Assembly (NCBI RefSeq): GCF_007655135.1
Contig: NC_045132.1
Span: 11,222,001 to 11,286,000 of the forward strand
Length of the DNA stretch: 64,000 nt
DNA from: Punica granatum
Taxonomy: Eukaryota; Streptophyta; Magnoliopsida; Myrtales; Lythraceae
Direction of reading: 5' to 3'
A program made the translations under genes and the position numbers. The notes under the pieces are model-generated. The model saw nothing but the letters and a program-made list of their open reading frames with translations, searched no databases and was not told the DNA's origin. The first letter of the stretch is position 1. The number at the start of each line of letters is the position of its first letter. Below, piece after piece: positions 45,138 through 56,001 of this stretch.

Positions 45138-48100
45138 ATGGCAGGGAGCACTTCTAGTACTTTCTGTTTGCGATCCGTCCTTGATAAGGACAAACTGTCA
45201 GGGAATAATTTCCTTGGTTGGTATCGAAACTTGAGAATTGTTCTCACCCAAGAAAAGAAACTATATGTCTTAGAGCAACCTCTTCTTGCGTCACCGCCTG
45301 ACGATGCCCCCCAAGCTGAGAAAGATGCTTATAGTAAGCATCATGATGATGCCGTAAACGTTGGATGTCTCATGTTAGTCACCATGGACTCGGAGCTTCA
45401 GAAGCAACACGAGAACATGAAGGCGTACGATATGATCGTGCATCTCAGGCAGCTCTATCAAGAGCAGGCCCGACATGAGAGATTCGAGATCTCTAAAGCA
45501 CTTTTTCAGGCAAGGTTGATTGAGGGTAGCCCGGTGGGTCTTCATGTACTCAAGATGATTGGGTACGTTGAGACTCTGGGAAGACTGGGATTTCCTCTTG
45601 GTCAAGAGTTGGCCACAGATTTAGTCCTACAGTCGCTGCCCAGCAGTTATAGTCAGTTCATTATGAGCTATAATATGAATGACTACAATAAACCATTGCC
45701 TGAACTGCTTAGCATGTTGAGAACAGCTGAGCATGATATCAGCAAGGGGACGTCCGTTCTAATGGTCCAAGGGACCAAAAGAAAGGGCAAGAGCAAGAGT
45801 AAAGGCAAGAAGGCTAAAGGTGCATCCAATTTTGACTTGGGTGCGTTGAAGCCTAAAGCCAAGGTGGCGAAGAATGATTACTGCTTCCATTGTGGCAACA
45901 CTGGACATTGGAAGCGGAATTGTAAGATATACCTAGAAGAGTTGAAGAAGAAGAAGGGAAGTGAGACTTCCACTTCAGGTATCCATGTTATAGAGATTAA
46001 TGTATCTACTACTTCTACATCTTGGGTATTAGATACCGGATGTGGTGCTCATATTTGTGGAAATATGCAGGACCTAAAGGACAGTAGATCGTTGACAAAG
46101 GGCGAGGTGGACCTACGAGTTGGAAATGGAGCAAGAGTTGCTACATTAACTGTAGGGACTTATCACCTAGTTTTGCCTACTGGGCTTGTATTAGATCTTA
46201 ACGACTGTTATTATGTACCTGCTATTAGTAGAAACATAATATCTGTTTCTTGTTTGGACAAGAAGGGATTTTGTTTCACTATCAAGAACAAGTGTTGTTC
46301 TATGTACATGAATGATGTATATTATGGCAGTGCACATTTAAGTAATGGTCTGTATGTTCTTGATCTAGATACGCCTATTTATAATGTGGAAACCAAACGG
46401 CTCAAATCTAATGATTCGAACCCGACTTACCTCTGGCATTGTCGTTTAGGCCATATTAGCGAGAATCGCATCTCTAGACTCCATAAGGATGGATTACTGG
46501 ACTCGTTTGATTTAGAATCGATCGAGACATGCGAACCTTGCTTAATGGGGAAAATGACTAAGGCCCCTTTTACCGGAAAAGGTGAGCGAGCTAGTGATCT
46601 TTTGGCTCTCATACATACCGATGTATGTGGACCAGTGAACAAGCTTGCTAGAGGTGGGTATCTCTACTTTATTACATTTACTGATGATTTCAGTAGATTT
46701 GGATATGTGTTTTTGATGAAACACAAATCTGAATCCTTTGAAAAGTTCAAAGAATTTAAGAATGAAGTGGAGAATCAGTTGGGTAAGAGCATTAAAGTTC
46801 TTCGATCAGATCGAGGAGGTGAATATTTGAGCTATGAGTTCGCTGACTATCTTAAACAGTGTGGGATTTTATCTCAACTGACTCCACCTGGAACACCACA
46901 ATGGAATGGTGTAGCTGAGAGGAGGAATCGAACTTTATTAGATATGGTTCGATCTTTGATGAGTCATGCAAACTTACCTGACTCCTTCTGGGGATATGCT
47001 CTACAGACAGCTGCTCTCATATTAAACAATGCTCCGTCGAAATCAGTTGAAAGGACACCATATGAGATGTGGTATGGGAAGCGTCCCAAGATGTCTTTTC
47101 TAAAAATATGGGGTTGCGAAGCTTATGTGAAGAGATTGTCTTCGGATAAGCTTGGCCCTAAATCGGACAAATGTTACTTTGTGGGGTATCCTAAGGAAAC
47201 TCGAGGATACTATTTCTATAATCCCATCGAGGGCAAAGTGTTTGTCGCTCGAACTGCGGTATTCCTTGAGAAAGAGTTTCTCTTCAAAGGAACTAGTGGG
47301 AGGAAATTAGAACTTGGGGAAGTTCTACCACAAAATGACATTGACCAATCGACGGGCGATGTTGCAGAACAAGTACCACAAGTTGTTGTGGCACAATCTT
47401 CTACACAGGTGACACGGGAGCCTCGTTGGTCTAGTAGGATACGTCATGAGCCCGAGAGATATGGATTTCTCGTGACTCAAGACAATGACGTATTGCTCAT
47501 AGATAATGATGAGCCTACAACCTATGCGGAAGCCGTAATAGGCCCTGACTCTGAGAAATGGCTGGAGGCCATGAGATCTGAGATGGAGTCCATGTACACT
47601 AACCAAGTATGGACTTTGGTTGATCCACCTGAAGGGGCAAAACCCATTGGGTGTAAGTGGGTCTTCAAGAAGAAGATTGACATGGACGGTAATGTGATTA
47701 CCTTTAAGGGCCGACTTGTGGCAAAAGGTTTCAGACAAGTTCATGGTGTTGACTATGACGAAACCTTTTCCCCGGTAGATATGCTTAAATCCATCAGGAT
47801 CTTGCTTGCAATTGCAGCTTATTATGATTATGAGATTTGGCAAATGGATGTCAAAACTGCTTTCCTGAACGGGAAGCTCCTCGAGGATGTGTTTATGACA
47901 CAACCTGAGGGTTTTGTCGATCCACATTGTGCCGGAAAGGTTTGTAAGCTACAACGGTCTATTTATGGACTGAAGCAAGCTTCTAGGAGCTGGAATCTTC
48001 GTTTTGATGATGCAATCAAAGAGTTTGGTTTCATCAAGAATGAAGATGAACCCTGTGTTTACAAGAAGGTTAGTGGGAGCGTAGTAATCTTCCTGGTGTT

Positions 48101-49065
48101 GTATGTAGACGACATACTTCTGATTGGAAATGACATTCCTTCCCTACAGTCTGTGAAAACTTGGTTGGGAAGGTGTTTCTCTATGAAGGACTTAGGCGAA
48201 GCTACCTACGTGCTAGGTATTAGGATCTATAGAGATAGATCCAAGAGACTGCTTGGCCTAAGTCAGAGTGCATACATAGATAAAGTGCTTCGGCGATTTA
48301 GCATGCAGGATTCTAAGAAAGGGTCGCTGCCTATGTTACATGGCATAAGCCTTTCGAAGGCTCAGTGTCCTTCTACTCGAGAGGAGAGGGACCGCATGAA
48401 TAGGATTCCATATGCGTCAGCTATTGGATCCATCATGTATGTCGTATGCTTTGAGTATGGCGAGTCGATACCAATCAGATCCAGGTGAAAGACACTGGAT
48501 TGCAGTAAAGAACATCCTTAAGTACTTACGAAGGACTAAGGAGATGTTTTTGGTATATGGAGGCGAAGAAGAGCTCGTTGTAAGAGGTTACACCGATGCT
48601 AGTTTCCAGACCGATAAGGACGACAGTAGATCGCAGTCAGGGTATGTGTTCTGCCTGAATGGAGGTGCTGTGAGTTGGAAGAGTTCCAAACAGGAGACAG
48701 TAGCCGATTCTACCACAGAGGCCGAGTATATTGCTGCCTCTAACGCTGCAAAAGAGGCCGTTTGGATCAAGAAGTTCGTGACAGAACTTGCTGTGGTTCC
48801 TAGCATCGTAGACCCAGTGGATCTCTATTGTGACAACAATGGAGCCATTGCGCAAGCTAAGGAACCCAGGTCTCACCAGCGATCCAAACATATACTCAGA
48901 CGCTTCCATCTCATTCGCGAGATCATCGACAGAGGAGATGTGAAAATATGCAGAATACCAACAGATGAGAATCTCGCAGATCCACTTACGAAGCCTCTTG
49001 TGCAGCGCAAGCACGAGGCTCACACTAGATCTATTGGCATTAGACAGATGCCAGATTGGCTCTAG
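45138..49065 (+). pseudogene. Copia gag-pol, unit 3, broken once
   Basis: This is the best copy of the three. Gag, protease, integrase and RT read without interruption from ATG 45138 to 48488 and carry every motif listed for unit 1. The only lesion I see is the shared small deletion near 48441, after GSIMY, where about 26 bases seem missing relative to typical copia RT/RNase H spacing. The remaining RNase H reads in another frame to the stop at 49063-49065. It is one base longer than units 1 and 2, which matches their single-A losses. It could supply gag, protease, integrase and RT, but RNase H would not be fused without frameshifting. Confidence 0.93.
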
Positions 49066-49079
49066 TGCAAGTGGGAGAT

Positions 49080-50753
49080 TGTTGGGAATTGGTGTATGCC
49101 CTAGAGGCAATCTATAATCAGTTCTGTAATATGATATCTATTTCATTATATTACGAGGCATATCTGTTATTGTGTAGATTGCGCTAAATATGATTTTACA
49201 CAATAATGTCCTTGGAATAGTAGGTTCAATAGGCATCAAGTGTGACTTGATTGTGAGATCCTATAATTACTGAACATTATTCCTAAATGTCCATAGTCAA
49301 AGTATTATCGTTAATTAGGACAACGGTAATACGGTTAGACTAGTGTGAGTGTTGATTGATGACCAAATCTCATAGGTCATGGATATGGAGATATCAAATC
49401 ACACCACATGTATACATTAAGAGTAATGTGTATTGGACTGACCCGCCATGAGATTGCTACATGGGTTGTTACGTGACTGTCATTAGCATATCTCAAAGTG
49501 ACTATAGTGTAATGGTCCTTTGACTTGAGGTCACCATGGATTCCTACGTGTAATGTCGTATATTTTGATACTGTCAAACGCCACCGTAACTGGTTGGTTA
49601 TAAAGATAGTTATTGGGTATGCCACAAAGCATGGAAAAGAATGTGAGTGACCAAGATAGGATTTGTCCCTCCTACGAAACGGGAGCGATATCTCACGGCC
49701 ACTTGGTGGTTAAGTCTAAAAGTGTATGCATACCCAAATGAGTCGATATAATGATATCGAGCTCATTTGCTCTGATAGACTTAACCGGTAAACCAAGAAA
49801 GAGAAATATTGAGCCATACAAGGATGTCATCGACCATGCCTTGGGCTCAATAGAGATATAGGGGACAATGGATTATATTACACGGTAATATAGGTCACGA
49901 GGTTCGTCGAGAAATTGACTTTCCGATTACTTGAGTAACAGTGATGCATTGCTAGATGCCGCTCACTGTTTGTAATATTAAAATAGAGATTTCGATATTA
50001 CTATCAACGTAATTGGGAACCTACAGGGTCACACACTACGACTAACTTGACGAGATATTTTGAAACAACAAAATTGTCTAATAAAGATTAGATGATTTAT
50101 GGTGCGACCGATTAATCGGATATTTAATGAGATTAAATTTGCCGATTAATTAGACCCGATTTATTAGATTTAATGGTGTGCTAAGTGGTTATTTTTATGG
50201 AACCACTTGGAGCCAATTATAGAAAGAAACATGGGCCAATTGTATGATAACACTTAGCTATACACATGGACTAATTAAATGATGTCACCTAGACTTACAC
50301 ATGTCACTTGGAGCCTTGATTCTCCTTAATCCCACATCGGTGGGGCTTTGAATTTGTCTTCCCCATATTGCTATAAAAGGGGCAGCATGCATGTTTAGAT
50401 ATAAGAGATATATATACATGTATATGGGTGTACGTGTATAAGTGTAAGGAAATTCAAGTTGAATTGTTCAATTTGAATTAATCCTACTAGTCTAATAAAT
50501 TTCGGGTGTCGCATCGGGGTGTTTCTTTCGAGTGTTGGTCGCTAGCACCGCCGATCTCGAAAACTCGTCGACAAAGTCGGTGTGGATACCAGTAGAGGCG
50601 TCACGTGTGGGACGCTCGGTCGACAACTTTAAATATTCCAGGTACGCTTTTATTTACTCTTACTCTTCTAGTAGGTCTTGGAATTAGTTTCACGGGTATG
50701 AAATTTTGAATTTCTGTTCCTTTTCGCTTCCGTTGCGCCCCGTGGAACTAGCA
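49080..50753 (+). repeat. Copia LTR4 (1674 bp), right end of the array
   Basis: It ends GGAACTAGCA followed by the TGCAT duplication. It lacks one T just before the TATA box (GCTATAAAAGG). Confidence 0.96.
50329..50380 (+). promoter_or_regulatory. Promoter of copia LTR4: USE-like element plus TATA
   Basis: ATCCCACATCG 50329-50339 and TATAAAAGG from 50372. The spacing is 32 bp because of the 1-bp loss. Confidence 0.55.
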
Positions 50754-50803
50754 TGCATTGCATACATTTGATATATTTATTCTCTTGCGGCTACAACGCA
50801 TTT

Positions 50804-50995
50804 CCGCACGATAGACAAGTTGTGCCGACCTTCGCGGGTAGACCACTTGCGGTCTTCACCTCTCCATTGCGAGACGTGCTATGACCAGAGGCCGTCCAGC
50901 CCGGCCACCCACCCCGCACGATAGGCGAGTCGTGCCCACTTTAGCGGGCAGGCCACTCGCGGCCTTCACCCTTCCTCCACAGCAAGACGAACTGT
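50804..50995 (+). repeat. Two-copy ~110-bp repeat (CCGCACGATAG type)
   Basis: CCGCACGATAGRCRAGT recurs at 50804 and 50914, followed in both by GCGGGYAGRCCACTYGCGG and CCTTCACC-like sequence. The copies are clearly diverged. Confidence 0.65.
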
Positions 50996-51521
50996 GGCCC
51001 GAGGGCTGATCAACCTTCCTAGGCGAAGTTAACCAACACTAACTTCTTCCTAACAGAGAGTGTCACTGCGTGATCGGACGCACGTCCCTCCGCGTGACCC
51101 AGCGCATCTACCAGCGATCGAGCGCGCCTCACACATGTCCAAGCATGTTCACACCAACTCATACATGCCTGCTCAACGTATCAATGCATGTCTCTCGATG
51201 TGCTTGCACGAGACCTACCAGGCCAGTTCGCTTCCCTACACACTTGCATTGAAATGCTGAACGGTTCATGCTCCTTCATTGTTTTCTTTTCCCATTGCAG
51301 GAAATTCTCAACAAGAAGACAGCCTGAATATTAACCGACCACAATTGAGACAACAAACGTCTCCCATCCATCCAGCTCCTTGGGATTTCAACACTAAGTC
51401 CCCATCCCTGCTCCATAGAGCAATACCGCAAGCAAATCGGCGTCACTGCATTGCAGCGCCTTGCGCTATTCCTCAGCATTGACCTTTGCTCTTACATCTC
51501 TTGCATTTTCCTATCGAGCAT

Positions 51522-51655
51522 GCATTTACTGCATCGGACCTCAGTTCTGCATTTACTGCTTTCGGGCCTCGGCCCAGCATTTACTGCTTTTGGGCTTCGG
51601 CCCCGCATTTACTGCTTTCAGGTTTTGACGCCTCGCATTTACTGCTTTCAGGCTC
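51522..51655 (+). repeat. Five-copy 27-30 bp repeat (GCATTTACTGCTTT)
   Basis: GCATTTACTGC starts at 51522, 51549, 51577, 51605 and 51635. The sequence between is CGGCC/GGGCY-rich and variable. Confidence 0.8.
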
Positions 51656-52608
51656 ATCTGAAATCCAAAATCGACTTGGATACAAATTCATCCAAGCGAT
51701 ACTTCAAGGAGCAAGTTTAATCTTTCCACTGCAAAGACAGAAAGTGACAGCTCCACAAACAGAGCATGACCCAACTCTCCATCGCAGACCAGCACGGTCA
51801 TACCTCCGATCAAAGAATGGATCTCATCCACCTCCGTTGTGATCACCGACTAAACACTGGGGCAACACGCGCAGTTTTCTTTAAACTCTCTGTTGCTTTC
51901 ATTCAAATGCATTCCCACAAATGGGCTCCCGACATGAACAAATCCTTCAATGGAGCATTAGGACAGTCTCGAAGACGCCCTATCAGTTCTGTTGGACCTG
52001 TTCGACTCACCTGTCCTCGTGGGACTCGGCTTCTCGAGCCTTCCCTAGGACGGGTGCGCATGCCTACTCGCAATTAGGGAAAACATGCTTATGTGACCTC
52101 AGTCAGGGTCTAACCACTCCAGAGTGGTGATGACTACATTCCCGGAAACAAATGTCATCCACACGCGACACCCCATGGGTCGTGTGCGGGACAAAAGGGA
52201 TTTTCCCATGGGTCCACCCCATATTTCTTACCGCATACTCCACCGCACAATCGCCTAACACACCATCTTCTTTGTCATCTTTTACAGGGACACGCCGGTC
52301 ACAGGCGAAGAATGATGCACAGGCTCACGCCTTTCCGAGAACTCCTCTCGAGCCTCCTCCCTTATACTTTGACAGGGAAGGGGCTCTGCACGGAGGTACC
52401 CCCTACAAAGCTAAAGACAAAAACAACTGAGCGAGCCTTATGCCATCAACGCAACGATTTCAGTTGACATTGACGACATGAGACGGCCAGGGGCGACAGT
52501 TGCACAAACCGCCCACCACGAGTCACATCGACGATAAAAGACCAGAGCATTCGCATTCAACGCTTGCACCGAGACCACCTCGGACATCATCCACCCACGA
52601 AAAGCATT

Positions 52609-52800
52609 TCCAAGCGACGTACACTGGGGCATCCCCGGTTGAAGTTCGCACTAGCACAACTTTTCCAAGCGACGTACACTGGGGCATTCCCGGTTGAAGT
52701 TCGCGCCAACACAGCCTCGGCAAGCGACGTACACTGGGCCTCCCTGGTTGAAGTTCGCCCCGAGGTCGCCATCGTGGGTCACTCCAGCAAGTGACGTTGG
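52609..52800 (+). repeat. 55-bp tandem repeat, three copies and a remnant
   Basis: CAAGCGACGTACACTGGG starts at 52611, 52666 and 52721. Each is followed by CCCGGTTGAAGTTCG or CCTGGTTGAAGTTCG. A degenerate fourth start is near 52788. Confidence 0.85.
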
Positions 52801-53392
52801 AACGCTCCTGGTCATTTGCGTTAAGTCCAGGCCTCCTCCACAACAAGCATCAAGACAACTCCGGCCACTGATTCCCTAGGGCAAATTTGTATTTTCCTTC
52901 TAGACAATAGGGGAATTCACCTGAAGAGATTGCAAGGGAAAATGACACGAAGTTCAACTTTCGAGTGCACGGGAGTCAAACTTCCAAGAAAGCCGGTCCT
53001 CACAAAATAGGGCTAGCAACACACAACAAGTCTCCACGAGGCGAAGCACACCAAAGTGGCCTCGGCGATACAAAGTCGAGGAGTTTCAAACAAAGACACG
53101 GGGCACAAAACAAACCCCAGCTGCAAGAAAAAAACAGAGCGAAAAGAAGCGGGAAAAACCCGCCAATGAAGAGAGAGAGAAAAGATGCAGGAAAAACCTG
53201 CCAATGAACAAAACAAGGCACCGCCGAGATTTAAAACTCCGGCACCGCCAATTCAAAAGCAGTCAATAAACCCCGACAAAAAGGGGAGCAGCAGACACAA
53301 CTCCTTGACGGAGACAGAAAACAATGCACTCGGAGGTTGAATCCTTCAAAATCTTCGCCCTTGCAAACTCGAGAGATAAAAGAATCGAGCCC

Positions 53393-53545
53393 GCTAGGTC
53401 GAAAACCCCTTTTGGGGCGGCCTAGGCAAAAGATAGGGTAAAAGAGAGGCACGACCGAAAACCCTTTGGGGCGGTCGTGGCAAAAGGAGAGCTCTTCCCC
53501 TTTAGATTGAGAGGTGCGGCCCTGAGGTGGGTGACCGTAGCAAAA
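53393..53545 (+). repeat. Tandem hairpins with compensating stem changes
   Basis: Hairpin 1 pairs CTAGGTCG (53394-53401) with CGGCCTAG (53418-53425). Inside is an AAAA bulge and a CCCC/GGGG stem with a TTTT loop. Hairpin 2 pairs CACGACCG (53450-53457) with CGGTCGTG (53472-53479), with the same AAAA, CCC-TTT-GGG interior. A weaker third relative is at 53514-53540. All three are followed by GCAAAAG. The outer stem differs at several positions but stays paired. Confidence 0.7.
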
Positions 53546-54930
53546 GGAGAGCAAAGCGAGAGATAAATAAAATTGCCCCCTAGTCTCTCACACATCGTGT
53601 GGACAAGGGATCCCCAAGGGAAGTGGCCAGTTTATCTATTCCAACACGATCCCCGATCGGCTCTCCAATACCATTCAACCGTCCAAGAGGGAACCTTCCT
53701 CAAACACAGTGGGTAACTGAATACGACGTCCAAGCAGTTCAGTACAACCTACACAACAGAAGGACGAAGAAAAATGGGGGTACATCTCATTGCAGGCGTG
53801 AACCCGTGTATCCTTTTAGCCTACGGGCAACGTGCTTCCCAAGCTTTCTCTTTTCACTTTGTCTTTGCATAACTCCGAATGGGTCACAGCCACCCTTCAA
53901 CAGGCTATCACAGAGCCAAAATCCCAGACATTCCTCTCCGAGAGTCTAGTCATAACGCTTTGGAAATGGTCAGACCGAGTCTGACCAAATCTGAATAGAA
54001 ATCCCCAAGCGGGTTGCAAATGCAGCCGCCCTACTGTACCCTATTGAGAAGGGTTCAAAGCCGACGGGCGCGTCGAACAAACGATAGAATTGCTAGGGCA
54101 TCGTCGGGGAAGTCTCGATATGCCCAATACATAGCTAACGGGAGCCCCTGGAGGCCTCGCATCTAGGCCTCCGAGAACGGGACCTACTTATACTGTCAAA
54201 GCAAAAATCTTCATGGGTTGTTTAGGTGACCCAAAACTGAAGATCTGCGTGTCGCAACAACATTTTCATGCTTACCTGTGTCCATTACTTGTTAGTATTT
54301 CTAACATGATTTACTAGTAATGTCAGGATCACAGGTACTGCAAACAGCATGAACTACGACAGAATCTGATTCCTAGTTCCACGGGATACGTAGGCGCTCT
54401 GTCTTAGAGCTCGAGTCTCGCAATACAAGACGCCGACTTTCGGCGAACTTCTTGCAGGTCAAAGCATGACCGCCCAAGCAGCAGAGCTGGCCTCCGACAA
54501 AGCACAATCATTCCTCAGCAGCAAAGTCGGTTTCCGGCAGCCCAATAGGTAACCGCCTAACGGCGAGCCCGGCTTTCGGCAGATCAAACACATCACTGCC
54601 ACAGAGGTAAGGCTTCAGTGAAATGACTTCGTCCCAGCATCAACGCTTGCCTCCGACAAATCAACGCCCCTTGGAAGATATCTCCCCAAGATCGATTCAT
54701 CTCTATTTCATGTGACGGGTGACAATCTCAACCCAAGAGGAGAATCTTCAGAGCAGCACTCCAGGCACTCAGTTGCATTGCAATCAGTTGGCAAGTAACG
54801 AAGCATGTTGCCACCACATCGATTGCAACACGGACGAACTCAGTGATGGAGGAAGCACAATGATTCCTTCCACACCTCACACTACTCCTCAGCGTTTGCA
54901 TTTACTTCGCGCACCTTTATTTCTGCAATG

Positions 54931-55420
54931 CACTTTAATTGGCGTGCACCCTCTCAGGATCGCAGTGCACATTTATTTCCGCAATGCACTTTAATTGGCG
55001 TGCACCCTCTCAGGATCGCAGTGCACATTTATTTCCGCAATGCACTTTAATTGGCGTGCACCCTCTCAGGATCGCAGTGCACATTTATTTCCGCAATGCA
55101 CTTTAATTGGCGTGCACCCTCTCAGGATCGCAGTGCACATTTATTTCCGCAATGCACTTTAATTGGCGTGCACCCTCTCAGGATCGCAGTGCACATTTAT
55201 TTCCGCAATGCACTTTAATTGGCGTGCACCCTCTCAGGATCGCAGTGCACATTTATTTCCGCAATGCACTTTAATTGGCGTGCACCCTCTCAGGATCGCA
55301 GTGCACATTTATTTCCGCAATGCACTTTAATTAGCGTGCACCCTCTCAGGATTGCAGTGCACATTTATTTTCGCAATGCACTTTAATTGGCGTGCACCGT
55401 CTCAGGATCGCAGTGCACAT
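54931..55420 (+). repeat. 56-bp tandem repeat, nearly nine copies
   Basis: Starts (CACTTTAATT) fall at 54931, 54987, 55043, 55099, 55155, 55211, 55267, 55323 and 55379. The first seven are almost identical. Copy 8 has TTAGCGTG and GGATTGC changes, and the last is cut short. There are no spacers between units. Confidence 0.95.
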
Positions 55421-55590
55421 CGCAAGTCCACCGGGTAGGCGCCTTTGAACCATGCAGTTCATTCGGTATGGGCCCCGTGCATATTGCAAACCCGCCGAGC
55501 AAGCGCTCGTGCACCTCGCAAGTCCACCGGGTAGGCGCCTTTGAACCATGCAGTTCATTCGGTATGCGCCCCGTGCATATTGCAAACCCC
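55416..55590 (+). repeat. Two-copy 96-bp repeat
   Basis: CACMTCGCAAGTCCACCGGG starts at 55416 and 55512, and the two copies are nearly identical until GCAAACCC. It overlaps the end of the 56-bp array and leads directly into the next one. Confidence 0.85.
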
Positions 55591-55786
55591 TTCGGGTCAG
55601 TCCCGACTACTTTCTTGCATTGGGGTCAGTCCCCTTCGGGTCAGTCCCGACTACTTTCTTGCATTGGGGTCAGTCCCCTTCGGGTCAGTCCCGACTACTT
55701 TTCTTGCATTGGGGTCAGTCCCCTTCGGGTCAGTCCCGACTACTTTTCTTGCATTGGGGTCAATCCCCGTCGGGTCAGTCCCGACT
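55587..55786 (+). repeat. 44-45 bp tandem repeat, five copies
   Basis: CCCCTTCGGGTCAGTCCCGA starts at 55587, 55631, 55675 and 55720. The last copy, CCCCGTCGGG at 55765, is divergent. Each holds a CTTGCATTGGGGTCA box. Confidence 0.92.
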
Positions 55787-55986
55787 TTAATTGCCTGTTT
55801 CAGCTTTGTTCCGAACTCTACATGTCTATTGTGCGCATCTCACCATATTCCCTTTTATTAGGTACAACATCCTCCATATCCAAAGCAAAAAGGAGAGGGC
55901 CATATAGGAAATTCCACCTTGATCATTGCTATCAAACTGGGGTGCTTTTGAAATCTTTGATTGCATCCTCTACTCGAGCAAGCAGT

Positions 55987-56001
55987 CAAAGAGGGGCAAG
56001 C
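55987..56001 (+). other. Polypurine tract of Z
   Basis: CAAAGAGGGGCAAGC lies immediately before TGTCAGCACC of the right LTR. This fixes Z as + strand. Confidence 0.8.

Larger units (their letters stand above)
30228..50753 (+). mobile_element. Tandem Ty1/copia array: four LTRs, three internal regions
   Basis: The order is LTR1 30228-31902, int1, LTR2 36545-38119, int2, LTR3 42762-44436, int3, LTR4 49080-50753. Each shared LTR serves as 3' LTR of one unit and 5' LTR of the next. Only the outer ends have a TGCAT duplication, so a single insertion event was followed by unequal recombination between LTRs, or a concatemer integrated. The units are nearly identical. Unit 2 (LTR2 plus int2) carries private differences, while units 1 and 3 share the alternative bases. 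All units are + strand, the same as Z. Confidence 0.95.
50754..56001 (+). other. Non-coding 3' internal region of Z
   Basis: This region runs from the copia right flank to the PPT. It contains several unrelated tandem repeats and a hairpin pair (listed separately). The stretches 51000-51521, 51656-52608, 52791-53392 and 53545-54930 hold no gene I can recognise. The open frames there are about 100 codons or less, lack known motifs and overlap each other on both strands. There is no gag, RT or integrase, which is the basis for calling Z non-autonomous. Confidence 0.75.

Noticed and set aside
51060..52880. Possible host protein gene in the 3' internal region of Z
   Set aside because: Only short overlapping frames on both strands occur, with no conserved motif and with tandem repeats running through them.
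54931..55420. CRISPR-like direct repeats
   Set aside because: Units are contiguous 56-bp copies without unique spacers, in a plant retrotransposon.
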